A stretch of 64,000 nt of DNA from Pleurocapsa minor GSE-CHR-MK 17-07R (GTDB taxonomy: Bacteria; Chloroflexota; Anaerolineae; Aggregatilineales; Phototrophicaceae). The notes under the pieces were generated by a model. That model did no database searches. It was not told the origin of the DNA and was given only the letters and a program-made list of their open reading frames with translations. The DNA lies in the NCBI GenBank assembly GCA_019359125.1, contig JAHHHY010000012.1, positions 124,001 to 188,000 on the forward strand, in the 5' to 3' direction. The translations under genes were made by a program, and so were the position numbers. Positions 1 to 8,098 of this stretch are shown here, one piece after another (the first letter of the stretch is position 1; every line of letters begins with the position of its first letter).

Positions 1-129
1 CCCGATGTGGTGCGCATGTGGTGCACCCGTGCGCAGATGCGTGCGCTCAGCGATCATGCCTCGCATATCGTACAGGCTGGCCGCGCCGATCCCCGTCAGA
101 ACGGGCGGCTGGTGTATTACTGGACTTAA
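1..129 (+). CDS. C-terminal end of a DUF3090-like protein (5' truncated)
   Basis: The window opens inside a reading frame that runs to a TAA at 127-129 (42 residues visible). The end reads like the C-terminus of DUF3090 proteins: a stretch resembling TRAQMRALSDHA, then QAGR. The cysteine-rich CPLCG segment usual after that point seems to be missing, so the tail may be a shortened variant. The next gene starts 3 bp later and belongs to the SCO1664 family. DUF3090 and SCO1664 genes are neighbours in many Actinobacteria and Chloroflexota, and this supports the call more than the short sequence does. Function unknown. Confidence 0.55.
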   Translation, partial: PDVVRMWCTRAQMRALSDHASHIVQAGRADPRQNGRLVYYWT

Positions 130-132
130 TCC

Positions 133-888
133 ATGACCGAACCTGAGCTTCTGCCAGAGTCGAAACCGATCAGCGCCTCGCGCGCGCTGGAAATCCTGCA
201 GCACGGCGACATCCATGAGGAATACGGGATGCTGCGCTGGAGCTCGAACTATGCCTTTCTCGTGGCTATGAAGTACGAAGACGATATCGTCACGGCTGTC
301 TATAAGCCGCAGAAAGGCGAGCGCCCGCTGTGGGACTTCCCTGATGGCACGCTGTGCCACCGCGAATTCCTGTCATTTCTGACCTCGCAGGCGCTGGGCT
401 GGGGCATCGTCCCGCCGACGGTGCTGCGCGCCGGCTCTCGCGGGCTGGGCACCTTTCAGTTCTACATCGACCACGACCCGGAACAGCATTACTTCACGTT
501 CCCCGACGACATCAAAGCGCAGCTGGTGCGCATGGCGGCGTTTGACGTGATCGTGAACAATGCCGACCGTAAAGGCGGGCACTGCCTGCTGGACGCGACC
601 GGCCACGTGTGGGGCATCGACCACGGCATCACCTTCCATGCCCAGCACAAATTACGCACGGTCATCTGGGACTACGCCGGGCAGCCGCTGGAAGACGACC
701 TGCTGGAAGACCTGCGGGCACTGCTGGATATGGTCGAGTCGCAGGACTCGCACTATCGCCAGTCTGCCGAGGAACTGATCAGCACCGGAGAGTTACGAGC
801 CTTTCACCGCCGCCTCAAAACCCTGGTCGAGACCGGCTGCTATCCCACCCCCGGCCCCGGGCCAAACTATCCGTGGCCTGCGGTTTAG
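133..888 (+). CDS. SCO1664-family protein with PI3/4-kinase-like fold
   Basis: 251 residues. A lysine in VYKP (K58), the motif NNADRKGGH (about 142-150) and the motif GIDHG (161-165) match the nucleotide-binding lysine, catalytic loop and metal-binding DxG of the phosphatidylinositol 3/4-kinase-like superfamily. SCO1664-type proteins are soluble members of unknown substrate. The start lies 3 bp after the DUF3090-like stop, so the two genes are probably translationally coupled in one operon. In Actinobacteria the same pair often sits with a histidine phosphatase gene, which would lie upstream of this window. The substrate cannot be stated. Confidence 0.8.
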   Translation: MTEPELLPESKPISASRALEILQHGDIHEEYGMLRWSSNYAFLVAMKYEDDIVTAVYKPQKGERPLWDFPDGTLCHREFLSFLTSQALGWGIVPPTVLRAGSRGLGTFQFYIDHDPEQHYFTFPDDIKAQLVRMAAFDVIVNNADRKGGHCLLDATGHVWGIDHGITFHAQHKLRTVIWDYAGQPLEDDLLEDLRALLDMVESQDSHYRQSAEELISTGELRAFHRRLKTLVETGCYPTPGPGPNYPWPAV

Positions 889-934
889 CCAGTTCTGACA
901 GCAAAAGATTGTGAAAAATGCTTAACATAACAAC

Positions 935-964
935 TTGCGGTTATTAAAGCTTTGCGTCCATACT
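935..964 (+). promoter_or_regulatory. Putative promoter of the 5'-nucleotidase gene
   Basis: TTGCGG at 935-940 and CATACT at 959-964 are separated by 18 bp, upstream of the secreted phosphatase gene. The -10 element lies inside the perfect palindrome at 958-975. Confidence 0.4.
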
Positions 965-975
965 CCGGAGTATGG
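958..975. promoter_or_regulatory. 18-bp perfect palindrome, candidate operator
   Basis: CCATACTCC followed directly by GGAGTATGG is a perfect 18-bp inverted repeat. It covers the proposed -10 element and lies 57 bp before the nucleotidase start. A dimeric repressor bound here would block RNA polymerase. No U-tract follows, so it is not a terminator. Confidence 0.5.
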
Positions 976-1031
976 TGTGAATGCTCCGCTTCACATCGTT
1001 TTTTCCACAAAGTACCCCGGAGGGTATTCTC

Positions 1032-2639
1032 ATGTTATTTAGACGCGCTTTACTCCTTGCTGGTGCTGCCGCCCTGTTCACTGTCGGCGCAGCGTTTGCA
1101 CAAGACGACACCTTCGACCTGACCATCCTGCACACCAATGACGAACACGGCCATCACGAGCCGGACAGCTCTGGCAACGGCGGCCAGGCCCGCTGGGCCA
1201 CCGTAATCGACCAGGTGCGCGCCAATGTGGAAAATGTGATCCTGGTGGACGGTGGCGACCGCTTCACCGGCACCCTGTTCCACCAGCAGCACCGCGGCCA
1301 GGACAACGCGCTCATCATGACCATGCTGGGCTACACCGGCATGACCCTGGGCAACCACGAATTTGACGACGGCGACGATGTGCTGGCCGCCTTCATCGAC
1401 TCGGTCAATTTCCCGGTCATGAGCGCCAATGTCACCATTCCTGAAGACAACCCGCTGGCCAGCCGCGTCGCGCCTTCGGCCATCGTCGATGTCAACGGCA
1501 CGCTGGTCGGCCTGATCGGCCTGACGACCGCCGACACCCCGACGATCTCCTCGCCCGGTGAAGGCATCGAGTTCAGCGATGATTACGCTGGCATCGTCAA
1601 CGGCATCGTCGAAGCGATGGCCGCGGAAGGCGTCAACAAAGTCGTGCTGCTCACGCACCTCGGCCTCGGCCTCGACATCGAGCTGGCCGCTTCGCTGGTG
1701 GGCGTGGACGTCATCGTCGGCGGCCACTCGCACACGCTGATGGGCAATGCCTACACCGCCGCCGCTGGCGTCGAGTATCCGGCAGAAGCCACCAGCGCGA
1801 CGGGCGAACCCGTCCTCGTCGTGCAGGCGGGTGGCGGCAACGGCCTGTATGGCGGACGCCTCGATGTCTCCTTCGATGCTGCCGGTCTGCTGACTGACTG
1901 GAGCGGCGACACCATCTTCCTGAGCCAGTACATCTCGCCGGATCCGGAAGTGGAAGCCCTGATCGCCACGCTGGCGGAGCCGATTGAAGCCCTGCGCGCC
2001 ACCCCCGTGGGCGAAACCACCGTGTTCCTCGTCGGCGACCGTGCGGTCTGCCGCATCGCGGAATGCACCCTGGGCAACCTGATCACCGACGCCATGCGCG
2101 CTGAAACCGGCGCCCAGATCGCCATCACCAACGGCGGCGGCATCCGCAGCAATGTGCCGATCGAATCCACCCCTGCAGACGTCGCCCTGGATGCCCCGTA
2201 CACCGTCACGCTGGGCGACGTGCTGACCGTGCTGCCCTTCGGCAACCTGACCTCCTCGTTCGAGCTGAGCGGCGCCGATATCGTCGCTGCCATCGAACAC
2301 GGCGTCGGCGCTGTCGAAAACGGCAACGGCCGCTTCCCGCAGGTCTCCGGCCTCCGCTACACGTTTGACCCGGCGCAGGCTGCCGGCAGCCGCGTCGTCA
2401 GCGTGGAAGTCCAGGGTGAAGACGGCTCCTTCAGCCCTATCGACGAAGCCACCATCTACACCGTCGCCAGCAATGACTTCACCCGCCGCGGTGGCGACGG
2501 CTACACCATGTTTGCCGAGAACGCCGTCAACCCGTACGACTTCGGTCGTCCGCTGGATCAGGTGCTGGCCGATTACATCGCCGCCAACAGCCCGATCACG
2601 CCCGTGGTTGAAGGCCGCATCACCGTCGTCGGTTCGTAG
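1032..2639 (+). CDS. Secreted 5'-nucleotidase / UDP-sugar hydrolase family phosphatase
   Basis: 535 residues. Start chosen at ATG 1032 because a GGAGGG sequence lies just upstream and the protein then begins with a signal peptide (MLFRRALLLAGAAALF) cut after AFA. The N-terminal metallophosphoesterase domain shows all metal-binding blocks: HTNDEHGH, VDGGDRF, LGNHEFD, HLG and GGHSH. The C-terminal 5'-nucleotidase domain has NGGGIRSNV and LPFGN, which form the substrate pocket. The family hydrolyses extracellular nucleotides to nucleosides and phosphate. It acts outside the membrane, and the nucleoside-type ABC importer at 6-11 kb could take up its products; that link is inference. No anchor is visible at the C-terminus. 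Confidence 0.9.
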   Translation: MLFRRALLLAGAAALFTVGAAFAQDDTFDLTILHTNDEHGHHEPDSSGNGGQARWATVIDQVRANVENVILVDGGDRFTGTLFHQQHRGQDNALIMTMLGYTGMTLGNHEFDDGDDVLAAFIDSVNFPVMSANVTIPEDNPLASRVAPSAIVDVNGTLVGLIGLTTADTPTISSPGEGIEFSDDYAGIVNGIVEAMAAEGVNKVVLLTHLGLGLDIELAASLVGVDVIVGGHSHTLMGNAYTAAAGVEYPAEATSATGEPVLVVQAGGGNGLYGGRLDVSFDAAGLLTDWSGDTIFLSQYISPDPEVEALIATLAEPIEALRATPVGETTVFLVGDRAVCRIAECTLGNLITDAMRAETGAQIAITNGGGIRSNVPIESTPADVALDAPYTVTLGDVLTVLPFGNLTSSFELSGADIVAAIEHGVGAVENGNGRFPQVSGLRYTFDPAQAAGSRVVSVEVQGEDGSFSPIDEATIYTVASNDFTRRGGDGYTMFAENAVNPYDFGRPLDQVLADYIAANSPITPVVEGRITVVGS

Positions 2640-2653
2640 TCCGTAGTTAACAA

Positions 2654-2737
2654 TTCCCCTGCTGGCCGCTGGTCAGCAGGGGAATGTGCAGGTTCATAAA
2701 CGTGGAGGGCAAAATTGCTCTCTACGTTTATTTTTTT
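2654..2737 (+). terminator. Two tandem hairpins, the second an intrinsic terminator
   Basis: The first hairpin has an 11-bp perfect stem (TTCCCCTGCTG at 2654-2664 with 2674-2684) but no U-tract. The second has a 12-bp stem with one G-U pair (2696-2707 with 2719-2730) followed directly by a run of T, giving a typical Rho-independent terminator for the nucleotidase gene. Confidence 0.8.
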
Positions 2738-2824
2738 CAGAAAACACTTTCGGTTACAATGAGAAGGCATTCATAACGCATCAGTCTGACTTCATTCCGC
2801 ATTTCCACCGTCCGGGAGGCTTTC

Positions 2825-5194
2825 GTGGGCAGCGATCAAGCGCGTGAACTGCGCCAGCAAGGCATTACCGCTGCAAAAGCCGGCCGCAAAGACGAGGCCC
2901 GCCAACTGCTGCAGCAGTCAATCCGCATCGAACCAAACAACGAGGCCGCCTGGCTGTGGCTGGCCAGCGTGGCCCGCGACAAGCAGGAGCGCATCTTCTG
3001 TTTGCAGAAGATCCTCGAAATTAACCCGATGAACAAGCAGGCCCGTGAAGGCCTGGAGCAGATTTCGGAAGGGTCACGCCCGCCCGCCCCGCCCACTTCC
3101 GCGCCGGGTATCCGCAAGCTGGGGTCGCCGCCGCCTTCCGCACAGCAAACGCCCCCGCCAGCGATGCCAGCACAACAGCCCGCCGCAGGCTTCAGCGCGC
3201 CGGCGACACCCGCGCCACAGGCCCGTCAGGCGTCTCCGTCCGAAGCCGATATCATGAATCAGGCGCCGGGTGTGCCGTTGCCGCCCGCCGAAAAAGTCAG
3301 CGAGGCGCAGAAACAGGCCGAGGCGATGCTGCGCCAGTTCCAGCAGCCGCCCCCGTCGGACATCGTGTGGGTCAAAAAGACCAAACGCCGTGCCGGTGAG
3401 GGCGATGTCAATGTGCTGCGCGCCCAGATAGGCGCGGGCATCGGCGCTGCCGTGGTGCTGCTGGGCATCCTCGGCATCATCTTCGTAAACACCAACGAAG
3501 ACGCCAATTACCTGGTATTCGGCCCGACGCCAACGTTCACCGCGTCGCCCACCGTCACCCCCACGGTGACGCCCGGCTTCACGCCCACGCCATCACCGGA
3601 GCCGCGCCGCAGCCCCACCCCGTCGCCGGTGCCGCCATCGAACCTGCGCGCCGCCGATCCGTATAATATCGACGCGACGGCTGTCTATCCGCCGCTGGTG
3701 GAAGGCAACATCCTGCGCGATGCCGTCAACAATATCAATCGCGGCAATTACGATCTCGCCCTGCCCACGCTGTCGGCCGAGCGCGACCTGAACCCCGGCG
3801 CGTTTAACCCATTCTATTATCAGGCGCTGGCGTATGCCCTGTCCGGCGAAATCGACCGGGCGCTGGATGTGCTGGGTGAGGCCGATGAGCAGATTACCGG
3901 GCGCACCACGCTGAATGACCTGGCGCTGGTAAACAGCGGCTATGCCCAGGTGTACTGGCTGCAATATCAGCGCGAGCTGGGCAATGGCCGGTCTGACCGC
4001 GCCAATACCGCCCTCCAGCGCATGGCCGAGCGCCTGATCGACCCTGAGAACGCCGGTGAGCTGGATGACGAGGGCAACCCGATTACCCCCGTCCCGCGTG
4101 ACACGCGCCTGGTCGAGCCGTATCTGCTGCTGTCGCGCTACTACATGGCACAGAACGACGAAGAAGCCGCCATCGAGGTGCTGGACGAAGCGCTGGCCGT
4201 CGATGCCTTATCAAACAATGTGCAGCTTCTGGTTGAAAAGGGCCGTGTGTATGCGCTGCAAGGCGAATACGACCTCGCCGCCTATCAGGCCTACCTGGCG
4301 CTGTACGTGGACCCGACGACCGAAGCCGCCTATGACCTGTCGATCCTGACCAATGTGCTGCAGGGCAATATCAGCGAGGCAGTCGCCCAGGCGCAGAATT
4401 ATCTGTATTACTACCCGGGCAGCTCGCATGCCTATCGCCTGCTGGGCGATGCGCGCCTGGCTGAAGGCAGCGTCGACCTGGCGATTGCCGCCTATTCCGC
4501 CGCTGCACAGGGCGGCACTGACGCCGAACGTGCCGATGCCCTGGCCGCCCGCGGGGCGCTGTACGTCCGCAGCCTGCGCCCGGATCTGGCGCGTGTCGAT
4601 TTCACCGAGTCGCTGCGACTGGTGGATGATCCCACCGTGCGTTTCCAGCGCCTGCGCGCCGCCGCCGCCGACCGTCGTTACGAGCTGGCCGAAGATGATA
4701 TTTCTGAGCTGCGCGGCGTGACCGACCCCGATGTGCCGGCCGACCTGCTCAGCGTGATTGAGGCGCAGGTGCTGATTCAGTCCAGCTTTGCCGATGAACA
4801 GGCGCCCGAATGCGCCGAGTCCACCACCGCCTACTCGACCGCGCTCAACCTGGCCATCCCGGTCGCGCTCAGTTCCTCGCGGGACGCGTCGCTGCTGGCA
4901 GCCGCCAATGAGCTGGTCGGCATTGCGCAGTACTGCCTCGGCGATCTGGATGGGGCCATTGCTGCCATCGGCAACGCCCTCACGCGCGAAGACTCGGCGG
5001 CGCGGCACTACTGGCGCGGGCGTATCCTGGAAGCGCGTGAGGACTTCAATGGCGCGGCGCGCGATTACGAATGGGTCGCATCGCTGGGGACGCTAGCATC
5101 ACTGGGCGCGCCCGGAGATGCAGCGGACAGGCTGGCCGCGCTGGGCGAGCTTACTGAACCGGAGGCGACTGAGGAGCCGGCTGCTGGCTCCTGA
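2825..5194 (+). CDS. Membrane-anchored TPR protein
   Basis: 789 residues from a GTG start preceded by GGGAGG. Residues about 5-85 are TPR-like helices, 90-155 are Pro/Ala-rich, and about 200-223 form a single membrane segment (GIGAAVVLLGILGIIFV). After a Thr/Pro linker, residues about 280-780 hold further TPR repeats. The layout suggests a small cytoplasmic TPR domain and a large extracytoplasmic TPR domain joined by one helix. TPR domains bind proteins; no catalytic motif is visible. The 3' end overlaps the convergent gene at 5151 by 44 bp. Partner and pathway are unknown. Confidence 0.75.
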   Translation: MGSDQARELRQQGITAAKAGRKDEARQLLQQSIRIEPNNEAAWLWLASVARDKQERIFCLQKILEINPMNKQAREGLEQISEGSRPPAPPTSAPGIRKLGSPPPSAQQTPPPAMPAQQPAAGFSAPATPAPQARQASPSEADIMNQAPGVPLPPAEKVSEAQKQAEAMLRQFQQPPPSDIVWVKKTKRRAGEGDVNVLRAQIGAGIGAAVVLLGILGIIFVNTNEDANYLVFGPTPTFTASPTVTPTVTPGFTPTPSPEPRRSPTPSPVPPSNLRAADPYNIDATAVYPPLVEGNILRDAVNNINRGNYDLALPTLSAERDLNPGAFNPFYYQALAYALSGEIDRALDVLGEADEQITGRTTLNDLALVNSGYAQVYWLQYQRELGNGRSDRANTALQRMAERLIDPENAGELDDEGNPITPVPRDTRLVEPYLLLSRYYMAQNDEEAAIEVLDEALAVDALSNNVQLLVEKGRVYALQGEYDLAAYQAYLALYVDPTTEAAYDLSILTNVLQGNISEAVAQAQNYLYYYPGSSHAYRLLGDARLAEGSVDLAIAAYSAAAQGGTDAERADALAARGALYVRSLRPDLARVDFTESLRLVDDPTVRFQRLRAAAADRRYELAEDDISELRGVTDPDVPADLLSVIEAQVLIQSSFADEQAPECAESTTAYSTALNLAIPVALSSSRDASLLAAANELVGIAQYCLGDLDGAIAAIGNALTREDSAARHYWRGRILEAREDFNGAARDYEWVASLGTLASLGAPGDAADRLAALGELTEPEATEEPAAGS

Positions 5195-5828
5195 GCGCAG
5201 CCATAAATTCAGCGACGACAGCATCCGGATTGCGATAGCAGCGATCCGCGTCAAAACGCTGAATATGCGTCAGGCCGTTGGCACGCATCATGGCATCGCG
5301 CTGGGCGTCGCTGCCTGGGGAGTGCCACGGCCCATCGACCTCCAGCATGCCCCAGCGCCCGCTGTCAAAAATCAGGAAATCGATCTCGCGGCCCTGGCGG
5401 CCGGTGCTGGTATTCAGGCGCGCCTTGGTGGGCGGCAGATACACAATGCCGGCATGTTCCAGCGCGCGCGCAATCCGCACCTCAGTCTTTGAGCGGAAAA
5501 TCATGCCCTTGAAGGGAATCTCGCGGTATGCTGCTGTCATACCGGCAGACTTGCTTCCGGTCGTGCGACGCCCCCCCTGCAAACGGGTAATCGCCGCGTT
5601 CACGCGGTCAATGCCCTTGTCGAGGCGGCGGACGATGTATTTGATGCTGTCGACGCGCTCGCGCTCCAGCACCACATACAGCAGCAGAATCCCGACGAAG
5701 AATGGCGTCAGGCGGGCTGCCCAGCCGGTGAGGATGCCGATGATATCCAGAATTGAAATGCCGATGCTGATTCCAGCGACCGCGCCCAGCAGCAGACTGA
5801 TGTAGCGATCTGGTTTATTGCCTTCCAT
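5151..5828 (-). CDS. Membrane-tethered PD-(D/E)XK / DUF559-like protein
   Basis: 225 residues. Two hydrophobic segments lie near the N-terminus (about 10-33 and 37-55). A basic linker follows, then a soluble domain from about 105. That domain has EVRIARAL, EIDFLIF and MLEVDG spaced as in DUF559/VSR-like nucleases: a helix glutamate, a metal-binding Asp and an ExD in place of ExK. The tail is Pro/Gln-rich. Similar membrane-anchored nuclease-like proteins exist but their role is unclear. An AGGA ribosome site precedes ATG 5828. It converges with and overlaps the TPR gene. Nuclease activity is inferred from motif spacing only. Confidence 0.6.
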   Translation of the reverse strand: MEGNKPDRYISLLLGAVAGISIGISILDIIGILTGWAARLTPFFVGILLLYVVLERERVDSIKYIVRRLDKGIDRVNAAITRLQGGRRTTGSKSAGMTAAYREIPFKGMIFRSKTEVRIARALEHAGIVYLPPTKARLNTSTGRQGREIDFLIFDSGRWGMLEVDGPWHSPGSDAQRDAMMRANGLTHIQRFDADRCYRNPDAVVAEFMAALRSQQPAPQSPPVQ

Positions 5829-5960
5829 ATTTCCTGCTCTCGGGGGGACCCGGCCCGCCCGGCATATCTAAACAACTGGTAACAATATTATGTCTAAAAG
5901 ATTTATTAAGGGGTCTATATGATCAGACAACTCTTTCTTAGCATTATACACGGTGAGAAG

Positions 5961-5990
5961 CAAAAGAGGCCTGTCAAAACAGACCTCTTT
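5961..5990 (-). terminator. Intrinsic terminator of the ABC importer operon
   Basis: On the minus strand an 11-bp stem with one G-U pair (5980-5990 with 5963-5973) is followed by TTTTG. It lies 28 bp after the end of the last permease gene. Confidence 0.75.
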
Positions 5991-6017
5991 CGTTAATTCA
6001 ATGCAATTTTATATGCG

Positions 6018-6992
6018 TCAGGGGTCAAAGCGCGTGCCCAACGCGGTCGGTGGGTCTGAGCGGAGGAAGTTGCGTGTCCATTTTTGGGCGCGTTCTGGCA
6101 GCAGCCGCAGCAATCGGTCGACCACGCCGCTGGACACCAGCACCAGCGTGCCAATCATCAGCAGCCACGGCAGCAGGTTGAGCAGCACCAGCGGAAAGTC
6201 GATATCCGGGCTGCGCTGAATGGCCGAGGCCAGCGCACGCAGTACCGCAAACAGATAGGCCCCCAGCACCACGCGGAACGGATGCCAGCCGCCAAAGATG
6301 ACGATCGCCAGCGCGATCCAGCCTTCCCCGCGCATGGCCGGCGGGTTGGACCAGCCTGGCTTGATAGCCAGCGAGAACGCCGCGCCGCCCAGCCCCACCA
6401 GCGCGCCGCCCAGGATGGTGTAGAAGTAACGCAGGCGGTTGACGCGGGTACCGCGTGCGAACGCCGTCTCCGGACGGTCACCGGATGCGCGCAGGGCCAG
6501 CCCGCCGCGCGTATGGAACATCCACCACCACACGCCGAAGATCAGCGCATAGCTGACATACACGATCGCCGTATGCTGGAAGAATATCGGGCCGATAATC
6601 GGGATATCCGCCAGCAGCGGCACATTCACACGCGGCATGGTAATGGCGCGCTCGCCAGACAGGTCCTGGCCCAGAAACTGGGCGATGTCGGCGCACAGCA
6701 GCGTCAGCACGAACCCTAGCGCGACCTGGTCCTGGCGCAGCTCGATATTGCCCGCCACCACGATCAGCGCGATGAGGGCGCCCACCAGCATGCCCACAAA
6801 ACAGCCCAGGAGAATATTGCCCGTCGCCAGCGCGGCTGCAAAGCCGACCATGGCGGACAGCTGAAGGCTGCCATCCAGCGACAGATTGGTCACACCACTG
6901 CGCTCGCTGATCGTCTCGCCGATACCCGCGATGACCAGCGGCGTCGCATTGGCGATGATGCTGCTGAGGATATTGATCAGTTCAGGATTCAT
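6018..6992 (-). CDS. Nucleoside ABC transporter permease 2 (NupQ/YufQ-like)
   Basis: 324 residues, strongly hydrophobic with about eight to ten membrane segments. N-terminal GIGETISERSGVTNLSLDG is characteristic of the second permease of BMP-type nucleoside importers in the branched-chain-permease superfamily. Its ATG overlaps the stop of the upstream permease by 4 bp (ATGA), so the two are translationally coupled. With the neighbouring permease it should form the membrane channel driven by the ATPase at 8098-9555. The substrate is probably purine nucleosides or related bases; this is inferred from the family. Confidence 0.85.
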   Translation of the reverse strand: MNPELINILSSIIANATPLVIAGIGETISERSGVTNLSLDGSLQLSAMVGFAAALATGNILLGCFVGMLVGALIALIVVAGNIELRQDQVALGFVLTLLCADIAQFLGQDLSGERAITMPRVNVPLLADIPIIGPIFFQHTAIVYVSYALIFGVWWWMFHTRGGLALRASGDRPETAFARGTRVNRLRYFYTILGGALVGLGGAAFSLAIKPGWSNPPAMRGEGWIALAIVIFGGWHPFRVVLGAYLFAVLRALASAIQRSPDIDFPLVLLNLLPWLLMIGTLVLVSSGVVDRLLRLLPERAQKWTRNFLRSDPPTALGTRFDP

Positions 6993-8098
6993 GATGCAGC
7001 CCCTTCACTGCCGGAGGTTGGCGCGCTGACCGTTGATGATGTGTGTGCTGCTGGCGCGGCGGAGGCGGGTCTGGCTTCGGTCAGGCGCTGGCGCAGCCCG
7101 TTGAACAGCAGCACCACCAGCACCAGGGTGCCCTGCAAGACACCCGCCAGCGACGAATCAAGCTGAAGCGAGACGCGCAGGCGCGTGCTGCCCGCCAGAA
7201 TCGCCGCAAATACGAACGCAATTATGGGCGCCCACAGCGGGCGGATGCCCACCAGCAGCACCACCAGCAGCGCCAGGAAGCCGATACCGCCGCTCACATT
7301 CGGGCGCAGGCTGTCGTAAGTAAACAGCACGCGATAGGCACCCGCCAGCCCGGCCAGCAGGCCGCAGGCCATGAACGCGCTCAGCGTGCTGCGCGTGGTC
7401 GGCACCCCCAGTAACAATGCCGAACGCGGATTCTTGCCGGTCGCCTTCAGGTTCAGGCCCCAGCGGGTGCCGCGCAGAATCCAGATCACGACCAGAATTG
7501 CCGCGACGGTAATCAGCAGCGCGATCAGCGATACAGGGAACACATCGCTCATCGGATTGAGCAGCGCATTGGCCGGGAACGGCTCGGTCGACTGCGCGTT
7601 GCCGCCTTCCGGCTGTCGCCACGGCCCGGAAATCAGGTAAATGGCATACACGCTGACAAGCGCGTTCAGGCCGACGCCGCCGAAGATTTCATGCACGCCG
7701 AAGCGCGTTTTCAGCACCCCGACCACGAAGCCCCAGAAGGCACCGCCCAGCGCCGCGATGATCAGCTCAATCGGGACAAGCAGCTCCGGCGGAAGCTGAA
7801 TCGTGCGCGCCGCCCAGCTTGCAAACAGCGCGCCCATCATGATCTGGCCTTCCATGCCGATATTCCACAGCCCGGCAGTGAAGGTGATAATCAGGCCCAT
7901 GCAGGCCAAAGCCAGCGGAATCCAGAAATTGACCACGCCCGCCACCGACTCGGTGTTGCGGAACGCCCCTTCCCACAGCTTTTCAAACACTTCAAACGGG
8001 CTTTCGCCCACGGCGATGACCAGCGCCGACGTCACCGCCAGCGATACCAGCACCGGAATAATGACATACAGCACGCGCAGGGCAGGATGCTGTTTCAT
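6989..8098 (-). CDS. Nucleoside ABC transporter permease 1 (NupP/YufP-like)
   Basis: 369 residues from ATG 8098, which overlaps the ATPase stop in a TGATG arrangement; longer upstream starts would run deep into the ATPase gene. Many membrane segments are present, including ACMGLIITFTAGLWNIGMEG, the conserved loop of this permease family. A Ser/Ala/Thr-rich C-terminal tail of about 30 residues looks disordered. It pairs with the permease at 6018-6992. Confidence 0.85.
   Translation of the reverse strand: MKQHPALRVLYVIIPVLVSLAVTSALVIAVGESPFEVFEKLWEGAFRNTESVAGVVNFWIPLALACMGLIITFTAGLWNIGMEGQIMMGALFASWAARTIQLPPELLVPIELIIAALGGAFWGFVVGVLKTRFGVHEIFGGVGLNALVSVYAIYLISGPWRQPEGGNAQSTEPFPANALLNPMSDVFPVSLIALLITVAAILVVIWILRGTRWGLNLKATGKNPRSALLLGVPTTRSTLSAFMACGLLAGLAGAYRVLFTYDSLRPNVSGGIGFLALLVVLLVGIRPLWAPIIAFVFAAILAGSTRLRVSLQLDSSLAGVLQGTLVLVVLLFNGLRQRLTEARPASAAPAAHTSSTVSAPTSGSEGAAS

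Noticed and set aside
1050-2300. 416-codon open frame antisense to the 5'-nucleotidase
   Set aside because: High GC leaves long open frames opposite real genes; the plus-strand frame has a signal peptide and all catalytic motifs, this one has none.
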